This document shows, in pieces, positions 43,443 to 53,339 of a stretch of 64,000 nucleotides of DNA. The DNA lies in contig NC_020504.1 in NCBI RefSeq assembly GCF_000349325.1, forward strand, positions 8,040,326 through 8,104,325. The letters are read 5' to 3'. Source of the DNA: Streptomyces davaonensis JCM 4913. Lineage in GTDB: Bacteria; Actinomycetota; Actinomycetes; Streptomycetales; Streptomycetaceae. The notes below the pieces were generated by a model, which worked only from the letters and a program-made list of their open reading frames with translations, searched no databases and was not told the origin of the DNA. The stretch's first letter is position 1; each line of letters opens with the position of its first letter. Both the position numbers and the translations under genes were made by a program.

Positions 43443-44276
43443 ATGAGCAACCAGGACGAGACGCCCGAGAACAGACTGCGCAAGGAACTGCCCGACGAGG
43501 TGCCGTCCGCGGCTTCCGAGGCCGCGCCGGAGGCCCCGGAGGCCGGGTCCGGGCTGACCGGTCGGCAGCGTCTCGCCAAGGGGCTGTGGCCGCCGCGTGT
43601 CACGCGGGCTCAACTGATCGTCGCCCTGCTGCTGTTCGGCCTCGGATTCGGCCTTGCCGTGCAGGTCGCCTCCAACAGTGACGGGGACGACGCCCTGCGC
43701 GGAGCGCGTCAGGAAGATCTCGTGCGGATCCTCGATGAACTGGACGACCGCACACAGCGTCTTGAGGACGAGAAGCAGGGACTCGAGAAGCAGCGGGACG
43801 AGCTGGAGAACAGCTCGAACCAGGCCGAGGAGGCTCGTCGGCAGACTGTCGAGAAGGAGAGACAACTCGGCATTCTGGCGGGCACGGTGGCGGCTCAGGG
43901 GCCCGGCATCACGGTCACCATCGGCGACACGAAGGGGACGGTCGAGGCGGACATGCTGCTGGACGCCATCCAGGAATTGCGTGCGGCCGGCGCTGAGGCG
44001 ATCCAGGTGAACGGGGTACGCGTGGTGGCGGGTACCTATCTGACGGATTCGGAGGGTTCCGTGAGCGTCGACGGGAACAAGATCAACGCGCCCTATCGTT
44101 TCAAGGTCATCGGCAAGCCGCAGGACCTCGAACCGGCCCTGAACATCCCTGGAGGCGTGGTGCAGACTCTGGAGAAGGAGCAGGCCACCGTGACGGTCGA
44201 GCGGTCGGACAAGATCGTTGTGGACGCCTTGCGGGCCGCGGAGCGGCCTGACTACGCTCGGTCGTCCTCGCGGTGA
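43443..44276 (+). CDS. DUF881 family membrane protein (second copy)
   Basis: A 277-residue paralogue of the first DUF881 protein: acidic cytoplasmic N-terminus, one helix (AQLIVALLLFGLGFGLAVQV), a strong coiled coil (LDELDDRTQRLEDEKQGLEK and following) and the DUF881 domain (LAGTVAAQGPGITVTIGDTK). The coiled coil suggests homo- or hetero-oligomers with the first copy. The start could be GTG 43434, overlapping the sbp stop, or ATG 43443, which has GTGAGG upstream. In M. tuberculosis gcvH follows this gene; here the next 190 bases contain no gene. Confidence 0.88.
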   Translation: MSNQDETPENRLRKELPDEVPSAASEAAPEAPEAGSGLTGRQRLAKGLWPPRVTRAQLIVALLLFGLGFGLAVQVASNSDGDDALRGARQEDLVRILDELDDRTQRLEDEKQGLEKQRDELENSSNQAEEARRQTVEKERQLGILAGTVAAQGPGITVTIGDTKGTVEADMLLDAIQELRAAGAEAIQVNGVRVVAGTYLTDSEGSVSVDGNKINAPYRFKVIGKPQDLEPALNIPGGVVQTLEKEQATVTVERSDKIVVDALRAAERPDYARSSSR

Positions 44277-44466
44277 ATCGGGGGTGCATGGGGGACGTCC
44301 GGCGAGGGCATGAGGTTGCGGGGGGTCGGCGCACCGAATGGGTGGTGCGTGGTGGAAACTGTCTGGTGGATACGGACGTTGTGAGGATGTCCGGGTCGGC
44401 CGGAGTGTGCAGTCAGGGTTCGTCCTGCCCCACGGGCGGGTCTGTTTCAGTCAAGGGGAATCGCCC

Positions 44467-45297
44467 GTGAAGTTGTTTGCGAAGTTGTTCGGCAAGAGCG
44501 CGCGAGAGGGCAACGACAACGCCACCGCCCGCCATCGCGCACAGCCTGACGCAGAGGGCCAGCGGCCGTTGTTCCGGGACCAGGTGGGTGGTCCGGGCGG
44601 TGACATTTCCGGAGGTCAGGGCGCGCCGTCGGTTGACCCTGCCCAGGCCGGAGGCATAGGTTTCGGGCAACCGTCAGCCTCAAGTGCGGGTGGAGGGTTC
44701 GCCGCCGACCCGTACGCGTCCAATGCCCCGGCGGGGCAGCCGCGGCAGGAGGATCCGTCCATGTCGGCCCTGGTGTGCACGAGGTGCGGCAACCGCAACG
44801 CGGAGAACAGTCGCTTCTGTTCCAACTGCGGTGCTCCGCTGCGGCCGGGTGCCGTGCCCGAGCGTCCCTCCGAGACGACGTCCACCATCTCCATCTCCGG
44901 TCTCGAGGCCTACGACGCCGAGGTCACCGGTCAAACGCAGGTTCCGGCGCTGTCCCCCGAGGCGCAGGCGGCCGTCGACGCGCTGCCGCTCGGCTCCGCG
45001 CTCCTGGTGGTGCGCCGTGGGCCGAACTCGGGCAGCCGCTTCCTGCTGGACGGCGACCTGACCACCGCAGGCCGTCACCCGCAGAGCGACATCTTCCTGG
45101 ACGACGTCACCGTCTCGCGCCGGCATGTGGAGTTCCGCCGCAGCCAGGACGGCTCGTTCACGGTCGCCGACGTGGGCAGCCTGAACGGCACGTACGTCAA
45201 CCGCGAGCGGATCGACCAGGTCGCTCTGTCGAACGGTGACGAGGTGCAGATCGGCAAGTACCGGCTGGTCTTCTACGCGAGCCAGCGAGGCTACTGA
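44467..45297 (+). CDS. garA: GarA-like FHA domain protein with zinc ribbon
   Basis: A 276-residue cytoplasmic protein. Residues 1-100 are low-complexity. C104-x2-C107 and C118-x2-C121 form a zinc ribbon. ETTS (136-139) matches the phosphothreonine motif of mycobacterial GarA and corynebacterial OdhI. The FHA domain occupies ~178-270 with GR (202-203), SRRH (217-220) and N240. In relatives, the unphosphorylated form inhibits 2-oxoglutarate dehydrogenase and redirects nitrogen metabolism, and Ser/Thr kinases (PknB/PknG) switch it off so that it binds its own phosphate. Its position upstream of ftsR matches Rv1827. GTG 44467 is chosen for the AAGGGG site and the clear MKLFAKLFG start; the N-terminal ~100 residues are extra compared with GarA. 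Confidence 0.88.
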   Translation: MKLFAKLFGKSAREGNDNATARHRAQPDAEGQRPLFRDQVGGPGGDISGGQGAPSVDPAQAGGIGFGQPSASSAGGGFAADPYASNAPAGQPRQEDPSMSALVCTRCGNRNAENSRFCSNCGAPLRPGAVPERPSETTSTISISGLEAYDAEVTGQTQVPALSPEAQAAVDALPLGSALLVVRRGPNSGSRFLLDGDLTTAGRHPQSDIFLDDVTVSRRHVEFRRSQDGSFTVADVGSLNGTYVNRERIDQVALSNGDEVQIGKYRLVFYASQRGY

Positions 45298-45317
45298 CCC
45301 TCCCCCGGAGAAGGTCC

Positions 45318-46055
45318 ATGCTTCAAACACCGAGCGGCGGTGTCGGCCACGGCATCGCCGCCACGGACAGCGAGCTGATGAGCATCGGCACGGTGCTGAA
45401 CGCGCTGCGCGACGAGTTTCCCGAAGTCACCATCTCCAAGATCCGCTTTCTGGAGTCCGAGGGCCTCGTCGAACCGCGCCGGACGCCCTCCGGGTACCGA
45501 AAGTTCAGCGCCGACGACGTCGAGCGGCTCGGGTACGTCCTGCGGATGCAGCGGGACCACTATCTGCCGCTCAAGGTGATCCGCGAGCATCTGGACGCCA
45601 TGGCGCGCGGTGAGGCCGTGCCGCTGCCCGCCGTGGGCCGCCAGCGGGACGGAGGGGCCGTACCGGAGCTGTCGGAGGCTCCCACGGCGGCCCGGATCGG
45701 GCGTTCCGAGCTGCTGGCCGCCGCGGAGATCGACGAGTGCGATCTTCAGGAGTGGGAGTCGTACGGGCTGATCGCTCCGCTGCCGGACGGGGTGTACGAC
45801 GCCGAGGCGGTCACCGTGGCCGCTCTTGTCGCCGAGCTGGGGCGGTTCGGGATCGAGCCGCGGCACCTGCGCGTGATGAAGGCCGCGGCGGACCGGGAGG
45901 CGGGCCTGGTGGACCAGGTCGTGGCGCCGCTCAAGCGGCATCGCAACCCGCAGACCAGGGCGCACGCAGAGGCCCGTACGAAGGAGCTGGCGGGGCTCAC
46001 GGTCAAGCTGCACGCCGCGCTCGTGCAGACCGCGCTCGGGGTGCGCCTGCCCTGA
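45318..46055 (+). CDS. ftsR: MerR-family regulator FtsR
   Basis: A 245-residue MerR-type regulator. The N-terminal winged helix (LMSIGTVLNALRDEFPEVTI then FLESEGLVEPRRTPSGYRKF) ends near residue 85. The long C-terminal region contains a second helix-turn-helix-like segment (AAEIDECDLQEWESYGLIAP), a feature of the Rv1828/FtsR group. In Corynebacterium FtsR activates ftsZ expression. It follows garA by 20 bases and precedes the nuclease gene by 84, conserving the Rv1827-Rv1830 order. There are no metal-binding cysteines, so it is not a metal sensor. Confidence 0.9.
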   Translation: MLQTPSGGVGHGIAATDSELMSIGTVLNALRDEFPEVTISKIRFLESEGLVEPRRTPSGYRKFSADDVERLGYVLRMQRDHYLPLKVIREHLDAMARGEAVPLPAVGRQRDGGAVPELSEAPTAARIGRSELLAAAEIDECDLQEWESYGLIAPLPDGVYDAEAVTVAALVAELGRFGIEPRHLRVMKAAADREAGLVDQVVAPLKRHRNPQTRAHAEARTKELAGLTVKLHAALVQTALGVRLP

Positions 46056-46139
46056 GCCGGAGGCTGTGGGAGGGCCGTATCGGCCGCCCGTTTCCTGCCC
46101 GACTACCCAAACGTCCCGGGCACGGCCTAGGGTTGCTGT

Positions 46140-46613
46140 GTGAACGAGCTCGATGTCGTAGGTGTCCGGGTCGAAATGCCCTCCAACCAACCGATCGTGC
46201 TCCTGCGCGAAGTGGGAGGCGACCGCTACCTCCCCATCTGGATCGGGCCGGGGGAGGCGACGGCCATCGCCTTCGCCCAGCAGGGCATGGCCCCCGCGCG
46301 ACCGCTGACCCACGACCTGTTCAAGGACGTGCTGGAGGCCGTCGGCCAGGAGCTCACCGAAGTGCGCATCACGGACCTGCGGGAAGGCGTCTTCTACGCC
46401 GAGCTGGTCTTCGCCAGCGGGGTCGAGGTGAGCGCGCGTCCGTCCGACGCCATAGCGCTGGCCCTGCGCACCGGAACCCCCATCTACGGCAGCGACGGCG
46501 TGCTCGACGACGCGGGCATCGCGATCCCGGACGAGCAGGAGGACGAGGTGGAGAAGTTCCGCGAGTTCCTCGACCAGATCTCACCCGAGGACTTCGGAAC
46601 CAGCAGCCAGTGA
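46140..46613 (+). CDS. Bifunctional nuclease domain protein (DUF151)
   Basis: A 157-residue DUF151/BFN-domain protein. The domain fills residues 1-135 (VRVEMPSNQPIVLLREVGGD, IGPGEATAIAFAQQGMAP, RPSDAIALALRTGTPIY), and the tail is acidic (DEQEDEVEKFREFLDQI). Plant and mycobacterial relatives (Rv1829) have been described as nucleases, but the bacterial role is unsettled. Starting at GTG 46140, it sits between two MerR genes, as in mycobacteria. Confidence 0.9.
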   Translation: MNELDVVGVRVEMPSNQPIVLLREVGGDRYLPIWIGPGEATAIAFAQQGMAPARPLTHDLFKDVLEAVGQELTEVRITDLREGVFYAELVFASGVEVSARPSDAIALALRTGTPIYGSDGVLDDAGIAIPDEQEDEVEKFREFLDQISPEDFGTSSQ

Positions 46614-46732
46614 GAACCTCGCGCGGCGGCAATTGCCAGCGGCGAGTGAGAGCGTCCTGCGACCCGGGCCCAGCGCATTCGGCTAGCCTTTCCCCGCGGT
46701 TGGGTACGGGAAACCACTCCTAGGGTGATTAT

Positions 46733-46788
46733 CACTCGGCGTGCCGAGTGTGGCGATCGTTGACGCACCCCTGGTGACTGCCTACCGT
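46733..46788 (+). promoter_or_regulatory. promoter and inverted repeat ahead of the second MerR gene
   Basis: TTGACG (46760-46765), a 17-bp spacer and TACCGT (46783-46788) form a strong housekeeping promoter 31 bases before the GTG. Directly upstream, CACTCGGC and GCCGAGTG (46733-46750) form a perfect 8-bp inverted repeat with 2-base spacer, well placed for an activator or autoregulator. Confidence 0.55.
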
Positions 46789-46818
46789 CGAGAAGGCAGG
46801 TCAAGGACGGAGGTCGGC

Positions 46819-47502
46819 GTGAGAAGCAGCGGCGACGGTACGGCTGGGGGTGCCCCCGGACGCAGTCTCGGGGAGAGCGGTCCGTACCCTCCCCCGAGCT
46901 CACGGCCCCGCTCGAACGGGGGATATCCCCAGACGGGCGGTGCGGCCGACCGCGCCCCGCAGCGACCGACGGCCGTGCCGAGCGGCGGAGGGGCGGCGCC
47001 CATGGCGTCCGAGGAGATCGGCTATCGAGGCCCGACGGCCTGTGCGGCCGCCGGGATCACCTATCGGCAACTGGACTACTGGGCGCGCACGGGGCTGGTG
47101 GAGCCGAGCGTGCGGCCCGCGTACGGGTCGGGGACGCAGCGGCTGTACAGCTTCCGGGACGTCGTCGTCCTGAAGATCGTCAAGCGGTTCCTGGACACCG
47201 GGGTGTCGCTTCAGAACATCCGGACCGCGGTGCAGCATCTGCGGGAGCGGGGTTTCAGCGATCTGGAGCGCATGACGCTGATGAGCGACGGTGCCACGGT
47301 CTACGAGTGCACCTCGCCCGACGAGGTCCACGCGCTGCTCCAGGGTGGGCAGGGCGTCTTCGGGATCGCCGTCGGTGTGGTGTGGCGGGATGTCGAGAGC
47401 GCGCTGTCCCAGCTGCACGGGGAGCGGATCGACACCGGGGAGACGCTCGTCGGGCACAATCCGGCGGATGAGCTGGCGCGGCGGCGTAACCGGGCGGTCT
47501 GA
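46819..47502 (+). CDS. MerR-family regulator (Rv1830/McdR-like)
   Basis: A 227-residue regulator. A ~65-residue Pro/Gly-rich tail precedes the winged helix (ACAAAGITYRQLDYWARTGL, RLYSFRDVVVLKIVKRFLDT). The C-terminal domain (residues ~140-215) matches the Rv1830 group, which in mycobacteria is implicated in cell division. GTG 46819 with GGAGG five bases upstream sets the start, but an internal ATG at about codon 61 (MASEEIGYRG) would remove the disordered tail. It completes the garA-ftsR-nuclease-merR block. Confidence 0.88.
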   Translation: MRSSGDGTAGGAPGRSLGESGPYPPPSSRPRSNGGYPQTGGAADRAPQRPTAVPSGGGAAPMASEEIGYRGPTACAAAGITYRQLDYWARTGLVEPSVRPAYGSGTQRLYSFRDVVVLKIVKRFLDTGVSLQNIRTAVQHLRERGFSDLERMTLMSDGATVYECTSPDEVHALLQGGQGVFGIAVGVVWRDVESALSQLHGERIDTGETLVGHNPADELARRRNRAV

Positions 47503-47572
47503 GGGCTTTCCGGTGGGCCTGGTCGGGGGCGGTGCGGGGGCGTTGTCAGTGGTGTAGGGCAGCATCGGAGAT

Positions 47573-48955
47573 GTGAGAAGCGCGCCTACGATCCTGCACC
47601 TCGACATGGATGCCTTCTTCGCCTCGGCGGAGCAGGCCTCCAAGCCGAGTCTGCGCGGGAAAGCCGTGATCGTGGGCGGGCTCGGGCCGCGTGGTGTGGT
47701 GGCGACCGCGTCGTACGAGGCTCGGGTCTTCGGGGTCAATTCGGCGATGCCCATGGCGCAGGCGCGGCGGCTGGCGCCGAATGCCGCCTATCTCGTGCCG
47801 CGGTTCGGGTTCTACCGGTCGATCAGTGAGCAGGTCATGGCGCTGCTGCGGGCGCTGTCGCCGCTGGTGGAGCCGCTCAGTCTGGACGAGGCGTTCGTGG
47901 ATTTGGAGGCCGGGGGAGCGGCCTGGGACGAGGCGTCGGCTCGGCTGGCGGGGGTGAAGCTGCGCGCCGACATACGGGCCTTCACGGGGCTCACCGGGTC
48001 TGTGGGGCTCGCGGCGTCGAAGATGCTGGCGAAGATCGCGTCGGAGCAGGCCAAGCCGGACGGGCTGGTGCTCATCGAGCCGGGGACCGAGCGGGCGTTG
48101 CTGGGGCCGATGTCGGTGCGGACCCTGCCGGGGGTGGGGCCGGCCACGGGGGACCATCTGCGGCGGGCCGGGATCCATACGGTCGATGAGCTGGCCGAGG
48201 CGGGGGAGGACGAGCTCGTGCGGCTGCTCGGGAAGGCGCATGGGCATGCGCTGTACGCGATGGCGCTGGCGCGGGATGAGCGGCCGGTGGTGGCCGAGCG
48301 GGAGACGAAGTCGGTGTCGGTGGAGGACACGTACGACGTCGACATCCATGACCGGGTGCGGGTCGGGCTTGAGGTGCAGCGGCTGGCGGATCGGTGTGTG
48401 CGGCGGTTGCGGGGGGCCGGGCTGTCCGGGCGGACCATCGTGTTGAAGGTGCGGCGGTACGACTTCTCGACGCTGACTCGATCCGAGACGTTGCGGGGGC
48501 CTACGGATGATCCGGGGGTGGTGCGGGAAGCGGCCGCGCGGTTGCTGGAGGCCGTCGACACCACGGGGGGTGTGCGGTTGCTGGGGGTCGGGGTGAGTGG
48601 GCTTGCGGATTACACGCAGGAGGATCTGTTCGCGCAGGCCGCGGGGGAGCTGGGGGCGGAGGAATCGGGGGAGGAGGGGGATGGCTCAGGTGAGGCTGCG
48701 GGGGTGGGGGACGTGGTGGAGGTGCCTGTGGAGCGGCGGTGGGCTGCGGGGCATGACGTGGTGCATGCCGAGTTCGGGCATGGGTGGGTGCAGGGGAGTG
48801 GGCTGGGGCGGGTGACTGTGCGGTTTGAGACGCCTGAGTCGGAGCCGGGGCGGGTGCGGACGTTTCGGGTTGATGATCCGTTGCTGACTGTTGCCGATCC
48901 GTTGCCCTTGGTGCGGGGGAGACCTGGGGCCTCGGTGGGCGGAGCTGGTGCGTGA
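47573..48955 (+). CDS. dinB: DNA polymerase IV with C-terminal Tudor-like extension
   Basis: A 460-residue Y-family translesion polymerase. The palm catalytic motif is LHLDMDAFFASAEQ (D-x-D near residues 10-12), and SLDEAFVD gives the second catalytic pair near 103-104. Fingers, thumb (TLPGVGPATGDHLRRAGI) and little finger (KSVSVEDTYDVDIHDRVRV) follow to about residue 350. Residues ~370-455 are extra. They contain AAGHDVVHAEFGHGWVQGSG and VTVRFETPES, resembling the Tudor-fold tail of UvrD/PcrA helicases. GTG 47573 is the start. It is not SOS-box-associated as far as I can see. Confidence 0.93.
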   Translation: MRSAPTILHLDMDAFFASAEQASKPSLRGKAVIVGGLGPRGVVATASYEARVFGVNSAMPMAQARRLAPNAAYLVPRFGFYRSISEQVMALLRALSPLVEPLSLDEAFVDLEAGGAAWDEASARLAGVKLRADIRAFTGLTGSVGLAASKMLAKIASEQAKPDGLVLIEPGTERALLGPMSVRTLPGVGPATGDHLRRAGIHTVDELAEAGEDELVRLLGKAHGHALYAMALARDERPVVAERETKSVSVEDTYDVDIHDRVRVGLEVQRLADRCVRRLRGAGLSGRTIVLKVRRYDFSTLTRSETLRGPTDDPGVVREAAARLLEAVDTTGGVRLLGVGVSGLADYTQEDLFAQAAGELGAEESGEEGDGSGEAAGVGDVVEVPVERRWAAGHDVVHAEFGHGWVQGSGLGRVTVRFETPESEPGRVRTFRVDDPLLTVADPLPLVRGRPGASVGGAGA

Positions 48956-49007
48956 CCCCTTGCCTGGTGCTGGCGTGGGGGTGGGTGCGCTGGCCCGCGC
49001 TTGCGGG

Positions 49008-49043
49008 GTGCCGCTGCGCCCACCCGTGCCGCCCCAGCGGCAC
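49008..49043. terminator. possible convergent hairpin
   Basis: GTGCCGCTG (49008-49016) pairs with CAGCGGCAC (49035-49043) in the 178-base gap between dinB and the PRC-barrel gene. There is no U-tract. Nothing else is recognisable in that gap. Confidence 0.4.
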
Positions 49044-49133
49044 GACTGCCCGCAGCGGCGGCCGGTGCAGCGGTGCGGTTGCCCGTTGCTGCGCGGATAC
49101 GGCCCACTGCCCTCCCAGCCAGGCGCGTGGCAG

Positions 49134-49508
49134 TTACGTGTCCGCGTCCTCTGTTCCTGCCAGGTTGCCGAAGTCGTGGTCGGGGGGTGGGGGGGAGGTG
49201 ATGTCGAGGCCGTAGTGGTGGTAGAGCTGGAGTTCTTGTTCGGGGGAGAGGTGGCGGCCTACTCCGAAGTCGGGGGCGTCCTTGATTAGGGAGCGGTCGA
49301 AGGGGACCTTCAACGTGCCTTCGATCAGTTCGCTGGGTTCCAGGGGGACGAAGGCGTCTCTGCTGAACAGGCCGGTGCGTATGGCTGCCCACTCCGGCAC
49401 CCCGGTCGCGTCGTCGAGGTAGACCTCGTCAATCGTGCCGATCTTCGTGCCGTTGCGGTCGAACGCCTTGCGGCCGATCAGGTTGCGCGGATCGATGTCG
49501 GTCTGCAC
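49134..49508 (-). CDS. PRC-barrel domain protein
   Basis: A 124-residue soluble protein with a PRC-barrel-like beta domain (DPRNLIGRKAFDRNGTKIGT then IDEVYLDDATGVPEWAAIR) followed by a helical tail with LSPEQELQLYHHYGLD. Such proteins bind RNA-processing or photosynthetic partners elsewhere; in Streptomyces their role is unknown. GTG 49508 is used, preceded by GTGGAGGG; a longer frame upstream adds an unlikely N-terminus. It converges on dinB and diverges from the glycine riboswitch region. Confidence 0.8.
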   Translation of the reverse strand: MQTDIDPRNLIGRKAFDRNGTKIGTIDEVYLDDATGVPEWAAIRTGLFSRDAFVPLEPSELIEGTLKVPFDRSLIKDAPDFGVGRHLSPEQELQLYHHYGLDITSPPPPDHDFGNLAGTEDADT

Positions 49509-49626
49509 GGGCCCTCCACTTGGTCGCAAATCATCCGTAAGCACTACGAAAGAGCACATTCGGGCGCGCGGCCACTCGAACGGCTGGGCGTTGACCTCGC
49601 TGGTAGGCTGACAGCGGCTGCTGACC

Positions 49627-49826
49627 CCGTGCGGGAGAGTCCTCCAGACATCATCGGAGGCGCCGAAGGAGCAAATCCTCCCCGGAATCTCTCAGGCCCA
49701 CGTACCGCACGGACGAGGTCACTCTGGAAAGCAGGGCGGGTGTCAACGGCTTCCGCTCTCACCGACGGTGAAAGCCGGGCGCCCTCAGGCCCCCGGTGAA
49801 GCTCTCAGGTTGAGATGACAGAGGGG
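49627..49826 (+). promoter_or_regulatory. tandem glycine riboswitch upstream of gcvP
   Basis: Two glycine aptamers in tandem. The first (about 49627-49712) is closed by CCGTGCGG/CCGCACGG and contains the hallmark GCGCCGAAGGAGCAA and CTCTCAGGC. The second (about 49713-49826) contains ACTCTGGAAAGCAGG, CACCGACGGTGAAAGCCGGG and AGCTCTCAGGTTGAGATGAC, ending in AGAGGGGG. Glycine binding to such elements turns on glycine-cleavage genes. Only 66 bases separate it from the gcvP start. Confidence 0.93.
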
Positions 49827-49892
49827 GAGGCCGTCCGGGTACCCGCGCCGTGGTGCCCCTCGAAGGTCGTGTCTGACCAGGAGGCCTCCGTA

Positions 49893-52778
<2,886 letters not shown>

Positions 52779-52793
52779 TCCGGCGACTTGAGT

Positions 52794-52834
52794 GAAGGGC
52801 TCCGCCCGGGCTTACGGCCCGGGCGGAGCCCTTT
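52794..52834. terminator. bidirectional terminator between gcvP and the Mop gene
   Basis: AAGGGCTCCGCCCGGG pairs with CCCGGGCGGAGCCCTT (16-bp stem, 7-base loop) followed by TTTT, and preceded by the complementary arm for the opposite direction. It serves both converging transcripts. Confidence 0.92.
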
Positions 52835-52839
52835 TCGTG

Positions 52840-53259
52840 TCAGGGGGTCGCGAGGGCGATTTCCGTCGACTTGATCAGGGCCACCACGGAGGTGCCGGGG
52901 GACAGGGCCAGGTCGGTGGCCGCGTCCGTGGTGATCGCCGAGGTCAGGTCGCCGCCGGGCACCTTGATCCGTACCGTCGTCATCGCGTTGCCCGTCGCGA
53001 TTCCGGTCACCGTGCCGGGGAGCTGGTTGCGGATCGACAGGCCGGTCACGGGGGCGGTGGCGAGGGAGACCTCGGTCGACTTCACCAGGGCGCGGACTTC
53101 GGAGCCCGGGGCGAGGGCGAGGTCCTCGACGGCTTCTCTGGTGATCGCGGCCGTGAGGTCGTGGCCGCCGGCGAGGCCGACCTTGACCGTGGCCATGGCC
53201 TCGCCGGGGGTGATGGCGGTGACGGTGCCGGGGAGTTGGTTGCGGATGCTCAGGGGCAT
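52840..53259 (-). CDS. Tandem molybdate-binding (Mop/TOBE) protein
   Basis: A 139-residue protein made of two Mop/TOBE domains that are close copies: SIRNQLPGTVTAITPGEAMA (residues 4-23) and SIRNQLPGTVTGIATGNAMT (75-94), each ending ALVKSTEVSLAT or ALIKSTEIALAT. Molbindins of this type oligomerise and store molybdate. At DNA level the two halves form a ~210-bp imperfect direct repeat, so it arose by internal duplication. No molybdate transporter or cofactor genes are adjacent. ATG 53259 is the start. It lies between the gcvP terminator and a permease gene transcribed the same way. Confidence 0.9.
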   Translation of the reverse strand: MPLSIRNQLPGTVTAITPGEAMATVKVGLAGGHDLTAAITREAVEDLALAPGSEVRALVKSTEVSLATAPVTGLSIRNQLPGTVTGIATGNAMTTVRIKVPGGDLTSAITTDAATDLALSPGTSVVALIKSTEIALATP

Positions 53260-53339
53260 GGGGCGCCTCGCCTTCGGGGCGGTCGGTGAGGCGTCCCACG
53301 GTAGCCGGGCGAGGTGCTTATGCCCCGTATGTGGGGCTG

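Noticed and set aside
49591..49609. TTGACC and TAGGCT ahead of the glycine riboswitch as a promoter
   Set aside because: The two elements are 7 bp apart, too close for a normal promoter. Transcription probably starts nearby, but the promoter cannot be assigned.
52860..53259. Direct repeats in this stretch as a CRISPR or tandem array
   Set aside because: They are the two homologous Mop domains of one coding gene.
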